This document shows, piece by piece, positions 22,355 to 30,965 of a DNA stretch of 32,429 nucleotides; the stretch's first letter is position 1, and each line of letters begins with the position of its first letter. Both the position numbers and the translations under genes were made by a program. The notes beneath the pieces were generated by a model, which worked only from the letters and a program-made list of their open reading frames with translations, ran no database searches and was not told where the DNA came from. Source of the stretch: an uncultured Monoglobus sp. (GTDB lineage: Bacteria; Bacillota; Clostridia; Monoglobales; Monoglobaceae); contig CANRHV010000033.1 of NCBI GenBank assembly GCA_947630505.1, positions 1-32,429 on the forward strand, given 5' to 3'.

Positions 22355-25300
22355 ATGGCAAAGAGCAAAAAAATACCCGCGTATCTTGACGAGAGCTTAT
22401 CATTTGAGGAGCGCGCGGCTGACTTAGTTTCGCGTATGACCCTTGAGGAAAAGGCGGCGCAGCTTAAAAACGAGGCGGCGGCTATCCCGCGGCTGGGGGT
22501 CTCGGCCTATAACTACTGGCGCGAGGCGCTGCATGGCGTGGCTCGGCAGGGCAAGGCCACCAGCTTTCCCACAAGCCTCTCCATGTCAAACACATGGAAC
22601 CTTGATTTGGTGCGCCGAGCGGCAGAGATAACCTCGACTGAGGCTCGCGGCAAAAATTCGCGCACCGATCTCTCGTACTGGAGCCCGACCGTCAACATGG
22701 CGCGGGATCCGCGCTGGGGCAGAAATGAGGAGACCTACGGCGAGGACCCGTATCTCAGCGGAAGGCTGGGGAGCGAGTTTGTCAAGGGAATGCAGGGTGA
22801 TGACAAAAAGTATCTAAAAACAATTGCGACGGTCAAGCATTTTGTCGCCAACAACGTGGAAAAGGAACGCCGCGTGGGAACCTCGGTCATGAGTGAGCGG
22901 ACCCTGCGCGACTACTACGCCCGCGTGTTTCAAAACATAGTTGAAAACGCGGCTCCGGCTTCGGCCATGAGCTCATACAACGCGACCACGATATACCGCG
23001 GCGGCGAGCTGCTCTATGACTACGTTCCCGCCACGGCGAATCCGTATATTTTAAAAGACCTGCTGCGCCGCACCTGGGGTTTTAAGGGTTATGTCACGGG
23101 CGACTGCGGCGCGTTCGGCGACCTTAATAACACCGCGGCCTACAAAACCGTGCTGTTTCCCGATAAAGACATAAACAACGTGCCGCAGTCGGCGGCGACG
23201 GTTAAAGGCTTTCTGAGCGGAGCCGACACCGACTGCGGATACTCGGCCTCGGCCGGCAGCGTGCTTGAGGCGGTAAAAAACGGCAGCATAACCGAGGACG
23301 AGCTGAATATAAATATATACAATTTGTTTCTTCAAAGGATGCGCACAGGCGAGTTTGATAAAAATCCGCCCTACAGAGAAATAACCGCGGACGTGCTGGA
23401 GACGCCCGAGCATACGACAGTCGCCGAGGAGGCAGCCGAGCAGTCGTGGGTGCTGCTGAAAAACGACGGCATACTGCCGCTTAAAAATATAAAGAGCGCG
23501 GCGCTGGTCGGCGCTTTGGCGGACGAGATCGTTCTGGGCGACTATTCGGGCTCGCCCGAGCACACCGTCACGCCTCTTGAGGGGATATCGGCGGAGCTTA
23601 AAAAAGCCTGCCCCGGCGCCGAGCTCAAATATTTGGGAGGCGCCACCGACGACACGCCGCTGATGAACATACGGAGCATGAGGCTTTTGCTGAAAAACGG
23701 CGGAACCAGAGAAGTTGATCTCAGCGCGGCGAAAGCCGAGGGCATGGAGAGCGCGGGGGCCGGATTTTTCGGAGTGACCCGAAAGGGCGCGGCGCTTATC
23801 CCGAATGTTGATTTCAGAGATGTCGTTTCGGTCGAGGCCGATATCGAGCCGCTTGCGGGAGGCAGAGCCAAGCTATACTACGGCTTCGGCGGCCCACAGG
23901 TGGCGGAGCTTAAAGCCTCCGACCCCAAGGGCGGCTATACCGGAGAGGCGGGAGGCTACTGCGAGAACGCAGACCTTTATATCGAGTTTGAGGCCGAGGC
24001 GGGCATGTTCTCGGTGGATAAATACCGAAAAGAGCTCGACGAGGCGGACGTCATAATCGCCTACGCGGGCACGACGCTCTCCGACTCGGCGGAGTTCAAC
24101 GACCGAGGCAGTATCGCGCTGCCCGAGAGCCAGGCACACGTCCGCGCGCTCACCGAGGCGTATCCCGAAAAGACGGTGGTCGCGCTGCAGACGGTGGGAC
24201 AGATAGACGGCGAGCCGTTTGAAAAAGGCGCGAGAGCGATACTCTGGACCTCGTACAACGGCCAGACCCAGGGCGCTGCTGTCGGACGCGTGCTGTGCGG
24301 CGCGGTCAATCCCTCGGGCAAGCTGACGACCACATGGTATAAAAACTCCGACCTTGAAAAAATGCCGGTAGGCGTCGAGGGAACCGTGGGCGAGGACGGC
24401 ATTACCCGATACTATAACAATTACGAAATAAAGGCGGACGATAAAAAAGACTTCCCCGGCAGGACATACAGGTATTATAAAAACACACCTGTCTATCCTT
24501 TCGGGTTCGGACTGAGCTATTCGGAATTTGAATATAAAAATCTGAGGCTTTCAAGCTCCGCGGCAAACGCCGACGGCGAGATCGAGGCTCTTGTCGACGT
24601 CACAAACATCGGCGGCGTTTTCGGCATGGAGACCGTGCAGTTCTACGCGGGACTCCCGAATGTCGAGGGACTGCCGAAAATCTGCCTTGTCGGATTTGAA
24701 AAGCTCGGCTTAAAGCCCGGGGAGACCAAAACCGCCGCGGCGAAGATAAGCGTGCGCGAACTGAGATTTTTTGACGAGGCGGCGCAAAAGACCGTGGTTC
24801 ATCTTGGAGAATACAAAATATACGCGGCGAAAAATTCGGCCGATTTGGGCCTTTCGGCGGAATTTGAGATCACGAGCGGCATAACTCCTGCGCTCAAAAC
24901 CGTTGCGGCGCTGCCGAGCGGCGTGATAGTCCGCGGACTGGTGAGCGGAGATATAATCGAGACGGTCACAAGCGTTCGCGCGGAGCTCTCCGCGGCGCTG
25001 ACCGACGAGAGCTTTATTGGGCTAAACGAAACCAATACAAAATACAAAAGCGATAACGATGAGATCGCGCGGGCGGAGGCGGACGGAACAGTCCTGCCCG
25101 GGCCCTGCGGCGGCGTCACGATGATCACCGCGGAGGTCACATTCGGCGGCGAGACAAAGAGCGCGCGGTTCCCGATCGTGAATATCCCCGAGATCAAGGC
25201 GGACGAAAAAAGCAAAGCCGAGGCCGAGGCAAAGCTGAAAGCCGCTCGGAGCGGACTGCGCGCGGAGGCGTATTCGGAAAATAACATAAGGCTGCTTGAT

Positions 25301-27373
25301 GAAGTATACGCAAAGGGCGCGGCCCAAATTAAAGGCGCGGTCAAGCTTGACGAGTTAAAAACAGCGATTGATGAAACGCTGCGCGATCTTGAAAACGTTG
25401 AGCCCGACAGACTTGAAATTAGCCTCACGGTCGAGGCGGTCGGCGCCGAAAACGGAGTTATCGAAAAGCGCGGAGAATACGCGCTTATCGCCAAAGACGC
25501 CGCGGGAGCCCGGATCGGCGCCGCGTGGAGCTTGGAGGATCTGAGCGGCTCGAACCGAAGAACCGCCAAGCTTAAAGGAAATTCTTTGATCGTGTCGGGC
25601 TGCGGACTTGTGAGAGTCCGCGCGGTCGATATTGAAAATCTGCGCCGCGGCGAAAGTCTTATATACATAAATCTGCCGATCGAGGCCGAGACTGCCGATA
25701 ACGGGGGCGGCGCCGACCTGACGGCCAAAGACGGCGGAACGGAAAGCGGAGGATACGCCGCGAATACCGGAGCGCGCGTTTTGAAATACTGCGGCCTGAA
25801 AATCGAGAATTTGAAAAGGGTTTGTCTGAGGTATCGTCTCGGCGGCCCCGCGGCCGCAGTTCGGCTTATGTCGGGCGGCGCGGTGATCGCCGAGGGCATA
25901 GCGGAGCCGACCGAGAATTGGAGCGAGATCACGCTCAAGGCGGACCCCGCGGCGATACGCAAATGCGGAGCCGATTTTAACGGCCTTGCGGATATCAAGC
26001 TTGCGGCGGGCGGAGCCGATATTGACAAATTTAAAATGATATACGAAAAGACGGATTCAGGCGCTCCGTACAAGATCGCCGCGGTAGAGTGCGGCGCCGG
26101 CGGCAAAGCTGCCGCTTATGTGAACTATGTCGGCGTCGGAGAGCCGAGGCCCGACACGCTGCGCTGCGGAGAAAAAAACGCGGCGGTTTGTGGCGGCGGT
26201 ATATACGAGATCGAAACCGGCGCGAAAGAGGGGGAGGAGATCACTCTCTGCCTTTGCGGAGCCGAGACAAGGCTCAGGTATTCCGCGCCTAAAGCTTTGC
26301 GCCGCGTGGTTTACTCCGCGAGCGACCCGGCCTACGCTGCGCTGTTCGACAAAAGCGGCGCGGTCAAGCTGCCCGAGATCAACGGTCTCACGGGCTACGG
26401 GCCGCTGAAATACCACACCTGCACCGAGTATGATTTTGATACCGGCGGAGAAAAGCTCAAATTTACCCGCGACTGGCAGGGTGGAGAAGGCAGCGAGGAC
26501 AGGGCGTGCCTGTTTTTCACTCCCGAGGCGCCCTGCCGCGTGACGGTCATATTCGACGGCGGCGAGGACAGAGAGCAGTATATAGTCCAAAACGGCGTGC
26601 GTCTGGCGTCGGGGCTCTCGCGCCCCGGGCATAAAACGGTCGTATCGACCGAGACCGCCGACACTTCGGCTCCGATTTACACCTACGGCGGAGGCGCAAA
26701 CAAGAGCCTGTATGCCGTGATCGTGGACTACCGCGGCGGAGCGGAGCCGGAGCAAAAGACTGTACAAAGTCTCGGCGCGGATATAGGCTTCGCGAGGCTT
26801 GACAAAAGCGAAAACGGCGATGATAAAATATATCTCAGCGACACGGGCAGACAGTGGAGCGAGGTCGATCTGAGCGTCCTCGGCTTTGACAAGCCGCCTA
26901 AGATCTGCGGCATAGCGGCATACAAAGACAGGCTGTACGCGGGCTGCGGCGGCGGAGAGGTGATAGTCATTACCGACTGCCCCAAGTGCCGAAAGCGCAA
27001 AAAGGTCTGCGATTTTGACATAAAGAGTATAGATATTACGGACGGTATTATGACCCTGCGCGGAGACGGCGCGGACGAGAGAAAAGAGATCTCAATGACC
27101 GCCATGGGCGCCGATCAGATAAGCATAGATGAGGCGCGGGCCCTGATCGCGGGCGGCGCCGCCGCGATAGACGTGCGCGAGCGCGAGGTGTTCAAAGCCG
27201 AGCCCACGAGGATAGAAGGCGCGGTCAACGTGCCCCTTAATGAGCTCCAAAAGATATCGACCTACGGCCGCGGCACCAAGATCGTGTTCTGCTGCAGCAG
27301 GGGAATTTGGTCCGCCGAGGCGGTGCTGCGCGCCAAGGAAATGGGATTTGAAAACGTTTACTATTTGGTTTAA
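22355..27373 (+). CDS. Giant GH3 glycosidase with C-terminal rhodanese-like domain
   Basis: 1672 residues, about twice a usual GH3. The GH3 N-domain (about 1-330) has ARDPRWGRNEETYGEDP, the KHF motif in TVKHFVANN and the nucleophile Asp250 in GYVTGDCGAF. The second GH3 domain, with an insertion, runs about 355-720 (DVIIAYAGTT, NPSGKLTTTWY, PFGFGLSYSEF), then an Fn3-like domain (about 735-845). An Ig-like segment, a helical stretch (about 945-1015), a second Ig-like segment and a CBM6-like region (about 1108-1235) follow, then an unassigned beta-rich part. CPKC plus a third Cys (1542, 1545, 1552) precede a rhodanese-like domain (about 1585-1672) with AIDVRE and Cys1647 in CSRGIWS. No signal peptide. 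It likely hydrolyses plant beta-glycosides or xylosides; the rhodanese role is unknown. Confidence 0.87.
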   Translation: MAKSKKIPAYLDESLSFEERAADLVSRMTLEEKAAQLKNEAAAIPRLGVSAYNYWREALHGVARQGKATSFPTSLSMSNTWNLDLVRRAAEITSTEARGKNSRTDLSYWSPTVNMARDPRWGRNEETYGEDPYLSGRLGSEFVKGMQGDDKKYLKTIATVKHFVANNVEKERRVGTSVMSERTLRDYYARVFQNIVENAAPASAMSSYNATTIYRGGELLYDYVPATANPYILKDLLRRTWGFKGYVTGDCGAFGDLNNTAAYKTVLFPDKDINNVPQSAATVKGFLSGADTDCGYSASAGSVLEAVKNGSITEDELNINIYNLFLQRMRTGEFDKNPPYREITADVLETPEHTTVAEEAAEQSWVLLKNDGILPLKNIKSAALVGALADEIVLGDYSGSPEHTVTPLEGISAELKKACPGAELKYLGGATDDTPLMNIRSMRLLLKNGGTREVDLSAAKAEGMESAGAGFFGVTRKGAALIPNVDFRDVVSVEADIEPLAGGRAKLYYGFGGPQVAELKASDPKGGYTGEAGGYCENADLYIEFEAEAGMFSVDKYRKELDEADVIIAYAGTTLSDSAEFNDRGSIALPESQAHVRALTEAYPEKTVVALQTVGQIDGEPFEKGARAILWTSYNGQTQGAAVGRVLCGAVNPSGKLTTTWYKNSDLEKMPVGVEGTVGEDGITRYYNNYEIKADDKKDFPGRTYRYYKNTPVYPFGFGLSYSEFEYKNLRLSSSAANADGEIEALVDVTNIGGVFGMETVQFYAGLPNVEGLPKICLVGFEKLGLKPGETKTAAAKISVRELRFFDEAAQKTVVHLGEYKIYAAKNSADLGLSAEFEITSGITPALKTVAALPSGVIVRGLVSGDIIETVTSVRAELSAALTDESFIGLNETNTKYKSDNDEIARAEADGTVLPGPCGGVTMITAEVTFGGETKSARFPIVNIPEIKADEKSKAEAEAKLKAARSGLRAEAYSENNIRLLDEVYAKGAAQIKGAVKLDELKTAIDETLRDLENVEPDRLEISLTVEAVGAENGVIEKRGEYALIAKDAAGARIGAAWSLEDLSGSNRRTAKLKGNSLIVSGCGLVRVRAVDIENLRRGESLIYINLPIEAETADNGGGADLTAKDGGTESGGYAANTGARVLKYCGLKIENLKRVCLRYRLGGPAAAVRLMSGGAVIAEGIAEPTENWSEITLKADPAAIRKCGADFNGLADIKLAAGGADIDKFKMIYEKTDSGAPYKIAAVECGAGGKAAAYVNYVGVGEPRPDTLRCGEKNAAVCGGGIYEIETGAKEGEEITLCLCGAETRLRYSAPKALRRVVYSASDPAYAALFDKSGAVKLPEINGLTGYGPLKYHTCTEYDFDTGGEKLKFTRDWQGGEGSEDRACLFFTPEAPCRVTVIFDGGEDREQYIVQNGVRLASGLSRPGHKTVVSTETADTSAPIYTYGGGANKSLYAVIVDYRGGAEPEQKTVQSLGADIGFARLDKSENGDDKIYLSDTGRQWSEVDLSVLGFDKPPKICGIAAYKDRLYAGCGGGEVIVITDCPKCRKRKKVCDFDIKSIDITDGIMTLRGDGADERKEISMTAMGADQISIDEARALIAGGAAAIDVREREVFKAEPTRIEGAVNVPLNELQKISTYGRGTKIVFCCSRGIWSAEAVLRAKEMGFENVYYLV

Positions 27374-27391
27374 TAAATTGGAGATGATACA

Positions 27392-28423
27392 ATGAAAAAT
27401 GTGACATTGGGAAAAACGGGCATAACCGTCCCTCAAAACGCGTTCGGCGCGCTGCCGATACAGAGAGCCGACAAGGATACGGCGGTGAAAATTCTGCGCA
27501 AAGCCTACGAGGGCGGAATGAACTTTTTCGACACCGCCCGAGCCTACAGCGACAGCGAGGAAAAACTGGGCATGGCTTTTGGCGGCATGGGCGTGCGCGA
27601 TAAGATGTATATCGCAACCAAAACAATGGCTCACACGCCCGAGGAGTTTTGGGAGCAGCTCGACACCTCGCTTAAACTGCTAAAAACCGACTATATCGAC
27701 ATATACCAGCTCCATTGCGCCGACAAGTGCTACGCGCCCGGAGACGGCACGGGCATGTATGAATGTATGTTCAAGGCGAAAGAGCAGGGCAAGATCAGGC
27801 ATATCGGCATAACGGCGCACAAGATCCGGGTGGCCTTTGACATAGCCGAATCGGGGCTCTATGAGACGCTTCAATATCCGTTCAGCTACCTTTCATCCGA
27901 GCGTGAGATCGAGCTGGTGAAGCTTTGCGAGAAAAACGGCGTGGGATTTATCGCCATGAAAGGGCTGTCGGGCGGACTGATAACGCGCTCCGAGGCGGCG
28001 ATGGCGTTTATCTCGCAGTTTGACAACGTGCTCCCCATCTGGGGCATCCAACGCGAGAGCGAGCTTGACGAGTGGCTCGCCTATTTTGAAAACACGCCAA
28101 AAATGACCGGCGAGATAAGGGAATATATCGAGAGCGAAAAAAAGGAGCTCAGCGGCGAGTTTTGCCGCGGCTGCGGCTATTGTATGCCCTGCCCCGCGGG
28201 CATTTTGATAAACAACTGCGCCAGAATGTCGCTGATGCTGCGGCGTGCTCCCTCCAAGGCGTGGCTGACAGAGGCGATGCAGGCCGAGATGAAAAAGATT
28301 GAGAACTGCTTAAACTGCGGACAGTGCAAATCAAAATGCCCATATGAGCTCAACACGCCCGAGCTTCTGAAGAAAAACTACGAGGACTACAAAAAAGTCC
28401 TCGCAGGAGAGGTCGAAGTTTAA
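27392..28423 (+). CDS. Aldo/keto reductase with ferredoxin-type C-terminus (second copy type)
   Basis: 343 residues. Aldo/keto reductase barrel with Asp/Tyr in FFDTARAYSDSE, Lys in YIATKT and His in YQLHC. The C-terminus has CRGCGYCMPCP, with the shortened CxxCxxCxxCP spacing usual in this branch, and CLNCGQCKSKCP. It is a different subfamily from the reductase at 6561, sharing only the general plan. GGAGATG precedes the ATG. It starts 18 bases after the GH3 gene, so it is part of the same operon and may act on a sugar or aglycone released by it (inference). Confidence 0.9.
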   Translation: MKNVTLGKTGITVPQNAFGALPIQRADKDTAVKILRKAYEGGMNFFDTARAYSDSEEKLGMAFGGMGVRDKMYIATKTMAHTPEEFWEQLDTSLKLLKTDYIDIYQLHCADKCYAPGDGTGMYECMFKAKEQGKIRHIGITAHKIRVAFDIAESGLYETLQYPFSYLSSEREIELVKLCEKNGVGFIAMKGLSGGLITRSEAAMAFISQFDNVLPIWGIQRESELDEWLAYFENTPKMTGEIREYIESEKKELSGEFCRGCGYCMPCPAGILINNCARMSLMLRRAPSKAWLTEAMQAEMKKIENCLNCGQCKSKCPYELNTPELLKKNYEDYKKVLAGEVEV

Positions 28424-28442
28424 ACCGGGATCGGAGATACAT

Positions 28443-28964
28443 ATGAAAATAATTAAATGCGAATCAAAGCACCTCGACGCGGCGGCGGAATTTTATGATA
28501 TGGTGACCGCGTATCTCGCAGAGCATATAAATTATCCCAAGTGGACGCCCGGCGATTATCCGGGCCGCGCAAGCGCGGAGGCAGCCATAGCCGAGGGCAG
28601 CCTGCACGCCTGCGTCGAGGACGGAAATATCCTCGGCCTGTTCGTGATCTGCGAGGATCCGCAGGGCGACTACTCGGTCGGCGAATGGAGCGCGGACCTT
28701 ATGCCCGACCGGGTGCTGACCGTGCACGCCCTCGCCTCCGACCCGCGGCTCTACCGCAAAGGCATAGGCAGGGCCATGGTAGAGGAGTGCGTGAAGATCG
28801 CGAGAGAGAGCGGCAAAAAGGCGCTGCGCCTCGACGTGGTGCCCACAAACGCGCCTGCGATGAGGCTGTATGAGTCGATGGGCTTTAAATACGCGGGCAC
28901 CAAGGATTTAAAGCGCGGGATCCCCGAGATACCCGAGTTTTGCCTGTACGAGCTGAATTTATAA
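28443..28964 (+). CDS. GNAT-family N-acetyltransferase
   Basis: 173 residues. The acetyl-CoA binding region shows HALASDPRLYRKGIGRAMVE, the pyrophosphate-loop motif being RKGIGRA, followed by KKALRLDVVPTNAPAMRLYESMGF, a typical GNAT motif B (read in two parts). The N-terminal substrate half is unrecognised. CGGAG precedes the ATG, 19 bases after the reductase gene. It is the last gene of the operon; the substrate is unknown. Confidence 0.87.
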   Translation: MKIIKCESKHLDAAAEFYDMVTAYLAEHINYPKWTPGDYPGRASAEAAIAEGSLHACVEDGNILGLFVICEDPQGDYSVGEWSADLMPDRVLTVHALASDPRLYRKGIGRAMVEECVKIARESGKKALRLDVVPTNAPAMRLYESMGFKYAGTKDLKRGIPEIPEFCLYELNL

Positions 28965-28973
28965 CAAAAAAAT

Positions 28974-28995
28974 GACCGCTTTGGGGAAAGCGGTC
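28974..28995 (-). terminator. Hairpin after the GNAT gene
   Basis: Stem GACCGCTTT (28974-28982) with AAAGCGGTC (28987-28995). A run of A on its left gives a T tract only for leftward transcripts; rightward the hairpin is followed by A residues. It is therefore a doubtful terminator for the operon before it. Confidence 0.4.
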
Positions 28996-29254
28996 CAAAA
29001 AATTAAAAGGGAGGGAGTTATGTTTTAACTCTGTAACAATGACTTGCTACGATAACTATTATACCCCCTTTTTTCGAAAATGGGTTAAGAAAATGTGAAA
29101 AAGTGTTGAACAAATTGTTAACATTGTCGTTTTTCTTTAAATTTAAGCCCAATTCGGGCGCCGTTAGAGATTATTTTATAACCAAACAGAACGATAAATC
29201 GGGATTTGAATTCGTCAAATACAAGGGAAAATTGCAGAAAGTGCAGAAAAGAAA
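28996..29254. other. AT-rich spacer at the start of the accessory island
   Basis: A strong AGGGAGGGAG sequence precedes ATG TTT TAA (29019-29027), a two-codon frame inside a GTTA/TAAC mini-hairpin. A TTTTCGAAAA palindrome lies at 29071-29080 and a GCCC/GGGC hairpin at 29147-29159. From 29171 to 29219 is the first copy of a boundary block that returns at 30776-30823. No longer gene is seen. Confidence 0.5.
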
Positions 29255-29823
29255 ATGAAATTATTATTTATGATTGGAAATGCCGCTGTGGGCAAAATGA
29301 CTGTCGGCCAAGAGTTGGCGAAAATAACCGGACTGAGATTGTTTCACAATCATATGACCATTGAACCGGTCATTAAAATTTTTGGACAGTATAACGGCGC
29401 AGCGATAAGCAGGCTTCGTCAGGTTGTGTTTGAGGAGTTTGCCAAGACGGATAATTATGGGATGATTTTCACCTATATGTGGGCTTTTGACCAGCAGTCT
29501 GACTGGGATTATGTGGAGTATGTAAAAAATATTTTTATGCCATACGATACGGAGTTCTACTATGTAGAGCTTGTTGTCTCCCGTGAAGTTCGCTTAAAGA
29601 GAAACGCAACGGATAATCGCCTTCAAAATAAAGTGTCAAAAAGAAATGTTCCGGTGTCCAACCAAAGACTGATAGATGATGATAAAAAATATCGCCTTGA
29701 GAGTATGGACGGGGAAATTCCATTTGAAAATTACATGAAGATTGACAACACAAACCTTGCGCCTGGTGTCGTTGCGCAGATGATAAAAAATCAATTTGAT
29801 CTTTGATTCAAATAGCGGATTTT
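29216..29823 (+). repeat. Direct repeat of about 608 bases, copy 1
   Basis: Matches 30966-31573 at a constant offset of 1750 bases. About 500 bases in the middle are identical. The six differences noticed lie only at the ends: two before the gene and four in its last 60 bases. The copy contains the whole P-loop gene at 29255. Confidence 0.9.
29255..29806 (+). CDS. P-loop kinase-like NTPase, copy 1
   Basis: 183 residues. The N-terminal Walker A motif GNAAVGKMT follows a hydrophobic strand (KLLFMI), and FHNHMTIEPV follows soon after. The overall plan resembles AAA_33 or shikimate/adenylate-kinase-like phosphotransferases. A basic segment RLKRNATDNRLQNKVSKRN could be a lid. The substrate is unknown. 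The upstream Shine-Dalgarno is weak (AGAAAAG). An almost identical gene lies at 31005, differing by Gly/Asp and Gln/Arg near the C-terminus. Codon use is visibly AT-richer than that of genes left of 29000, suggesting transfer. Confidence 0.75.
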   Translation: MKLLFMIGNAAVGKMTVGQELAKITGLRLFHNHMTIEPVIKIFGQYNGAAISRLRQVVFEEFAKTDNYGMIFTYMWAFDQQSDWDYVEYVKNIFMPYDTEFYYVELVVSREVRLKRNATDNRLQNKVSKRNVPVSNQRLIDDDKKYRLESMDGEIPFENYMKIDNTNLAPGVVAQMIKNQFDL

Positions 29824-30052
29824 CTGAGTACAAACTATAAGTTTGTGCGAGGGGTGTATTTCGTCTCGTAAGGGCAAAAGCAAGGGAAAACACATGGGAT
29901 TTGAACTTTTAACAAGCGACACGCCTTGAAATGACAGGGCTTTCAGAGGACGGCTAAGATAAATCAGGATTTGTTAATTCGGCCGGTTTGCTTGTCAGTG
30001 TAGATAACCTGCCCCGCGCGCAATTGGGCGGGCAAATTATTTTTAAAAATGA
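29807..30052. other. Spacer with repeat fragments before the toxin-antitoxin genes
   Basis: No gene. It contains a perfect hairpin with 7-base arms, ACAAACT/AGTTTGT (29830-29846), and a fragment beginning AAGGGCAAAAGCAAGGG (29870-29890) that resembles sequence before both P-loop genes. A third, diverged copy of the boundary motif lies at 29958-29981. A GC-rich hairpin around 30010-30034, with T-rich sequence after it, may end upstream transcription. Confidence 0.5.
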
Positions 30053-30082
30053 TTGACAATACCCTATTAAATAGGGTATAAT
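30053..30082 (+). promoter_or_regulatory. higBA promoter with embedded operator palindrome
   Basis: TTGACA (30053-30058), 18-base spacer, TATAAT (30077-30082). The spacer holds a perfect palindrome, ACCCTATTAAATAGGGT (30061-30077), with 8-base arms. That is the expected place for autorepression by the antitoxin. Confidence 0.8.
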
Positions 30083-30106
30083 AGTATTGAAATAAGGTGA
30101 TACTAT

Positions 30107-30439
30107 TTGAAAAGAAAATTTGTGATGATGCCTGTTTTTGATAAACAGTGGCGAGGCATGGGGCTTGATGACAGTGATTTACAGAGTTTGCAATCCGAAT
30201 TGTTAAGCAACCCGCAAATTGGCAAGGTTATCAAGGGCACAGGGAAATTGCGAAAAATGAGATTTGCGCTGCCGAACAAAGGGAAAAGCGGTTCAAGCCG
30301 CGTACTATATGTTGATTTTGTTTTGGCGGAAACGATTTATTTAATTTTCGCGTATCCTAAAAACGAAAAAGATGATTTGACCGATGAGGAACGAAACAAC
30401 ATTAAAATGATGATCGACAAGTTGGAGCAAAGCTTATAA
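30107..30439 (+). CDS. higB: HigB-type toxin (RelE superfamily)
   Basis: 110 residues from a TTG start with AAGGTG eight bases upstream. The family pattern of HigB2-like mRNA interferases is visible: LLSNPQIGKVIKGTGKLRK, then KGKSGSSRVLYVDF and YLIFAYPKNEKDDL. Such toxins cleave mRNA at the ribosome. The toxin gene comes first, as is usual for hig loci, and the antitoxin begins 15 bases later. The pair lies between the two P-loop gene copies. Confidence 0.85.
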   Translation: MKRKFVMMPVFDKQWRGMGLDDSDLQSLQSELLSNPQIGKVIKGTGKLRKMRFALPNKGKSGSSRVLYVDFVLAETIYLIFAYPKNEKDDLTDEERNNIKMMIDKLEQSL

Positions 30440-30454
30440 CGGGAGGTGTTTTTT

Positions 30455-30766
30455 GTGAAAGTTTATGACGGAATTATGCAGGGCTTGGAAGAAGCGATCG
30501 CATATAACGAGGGAAAAATCAAAGCAAGAACGAACACGATGTCCGTTGAACCCGTTCCCGATTTTGCGGCGGCTGAAATTAAAAGCATACGAAACGAGCT
30601 CGGTATGACGCAGGTTTTGTTTGCCGGATTTATGGGAGTATCCCCCAAAACGGTTGAGGCGTGGGAAGCCGGACGAAATATGCCTGACGGACCGGCAAGG
30701 CGGATCCTCGCAATGCTGAAAGTTGACCCGGCGCTTCCGCAAAGATTCAACATAGTTGCAAAATGA
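30455..30766 (+). CDS. higA: HigA-type antitoxin (XRE family)
   Basis: 103 residues from the GTG at 30455, with GGGAGG eight bases upstream; an earlier GTG at 30446 overlaps that site. The N-terminal part (about 1-45) should bind the toxin. The XRE helix-turn-helix spans about 46-95: IRNELGMTQVLFAGFMGVS, then TVEAWEAGRNMPDGPARR, the usual HigA sequence pattern. It is expected to neutralise HigB and repress the operon at the palindrome at 30061-30077. Confidence 0.87.
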   Translation: MKVYDGIMQGLEEAIAYNEGKIKARTNTMSVEPVPDFAAAEIKSIRNELGMTQVLFAGFMGVSPKTVEAWEAGRNMPDGPARRILAMLKVDPALPQRFNIVAK

Positions 30767-30775
30767 ATGATGTTA

Positions 30776-30823
30776 TTATTTTATAACCAAACAGAGTGAA
30801 AATCGGGATTTGAATTCGTCAAA
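30776..30823. repeat. Boundary block, second full copy
   Basis: Matches 29171-29219: an identical 20-base stretch (30776-30795), then a near-identical segment with ATCGGGATTTGAATTCGTC. In the first copy this block runs straight into the P-loop gene leader. Here about 140 further bases intervene, including an ATTTGCC/GGCAAAT inverted repeat (30937-30943, 30964-30970). Confidence 0.8.
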
Positions 30824-30965
30824 ATCTTAGATTGTTACTACCCGCTACAGAGTGATATTATAATCCCCCAAAAGCCTTGAAACGAAAGGATTTATCGCGG
30901 TTTACTCACCTTGTTCCCTTACATGGTTTCACACAAATTTGCCTTTGAACTGCATCCGATAAGGG

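Noticed and set aside
28974..28995. Classical rightward terminator for the GH3 operon
   Set aside because: The hairpin is followed by A residues in that direction; its T tract exists only for leftward transcripts.
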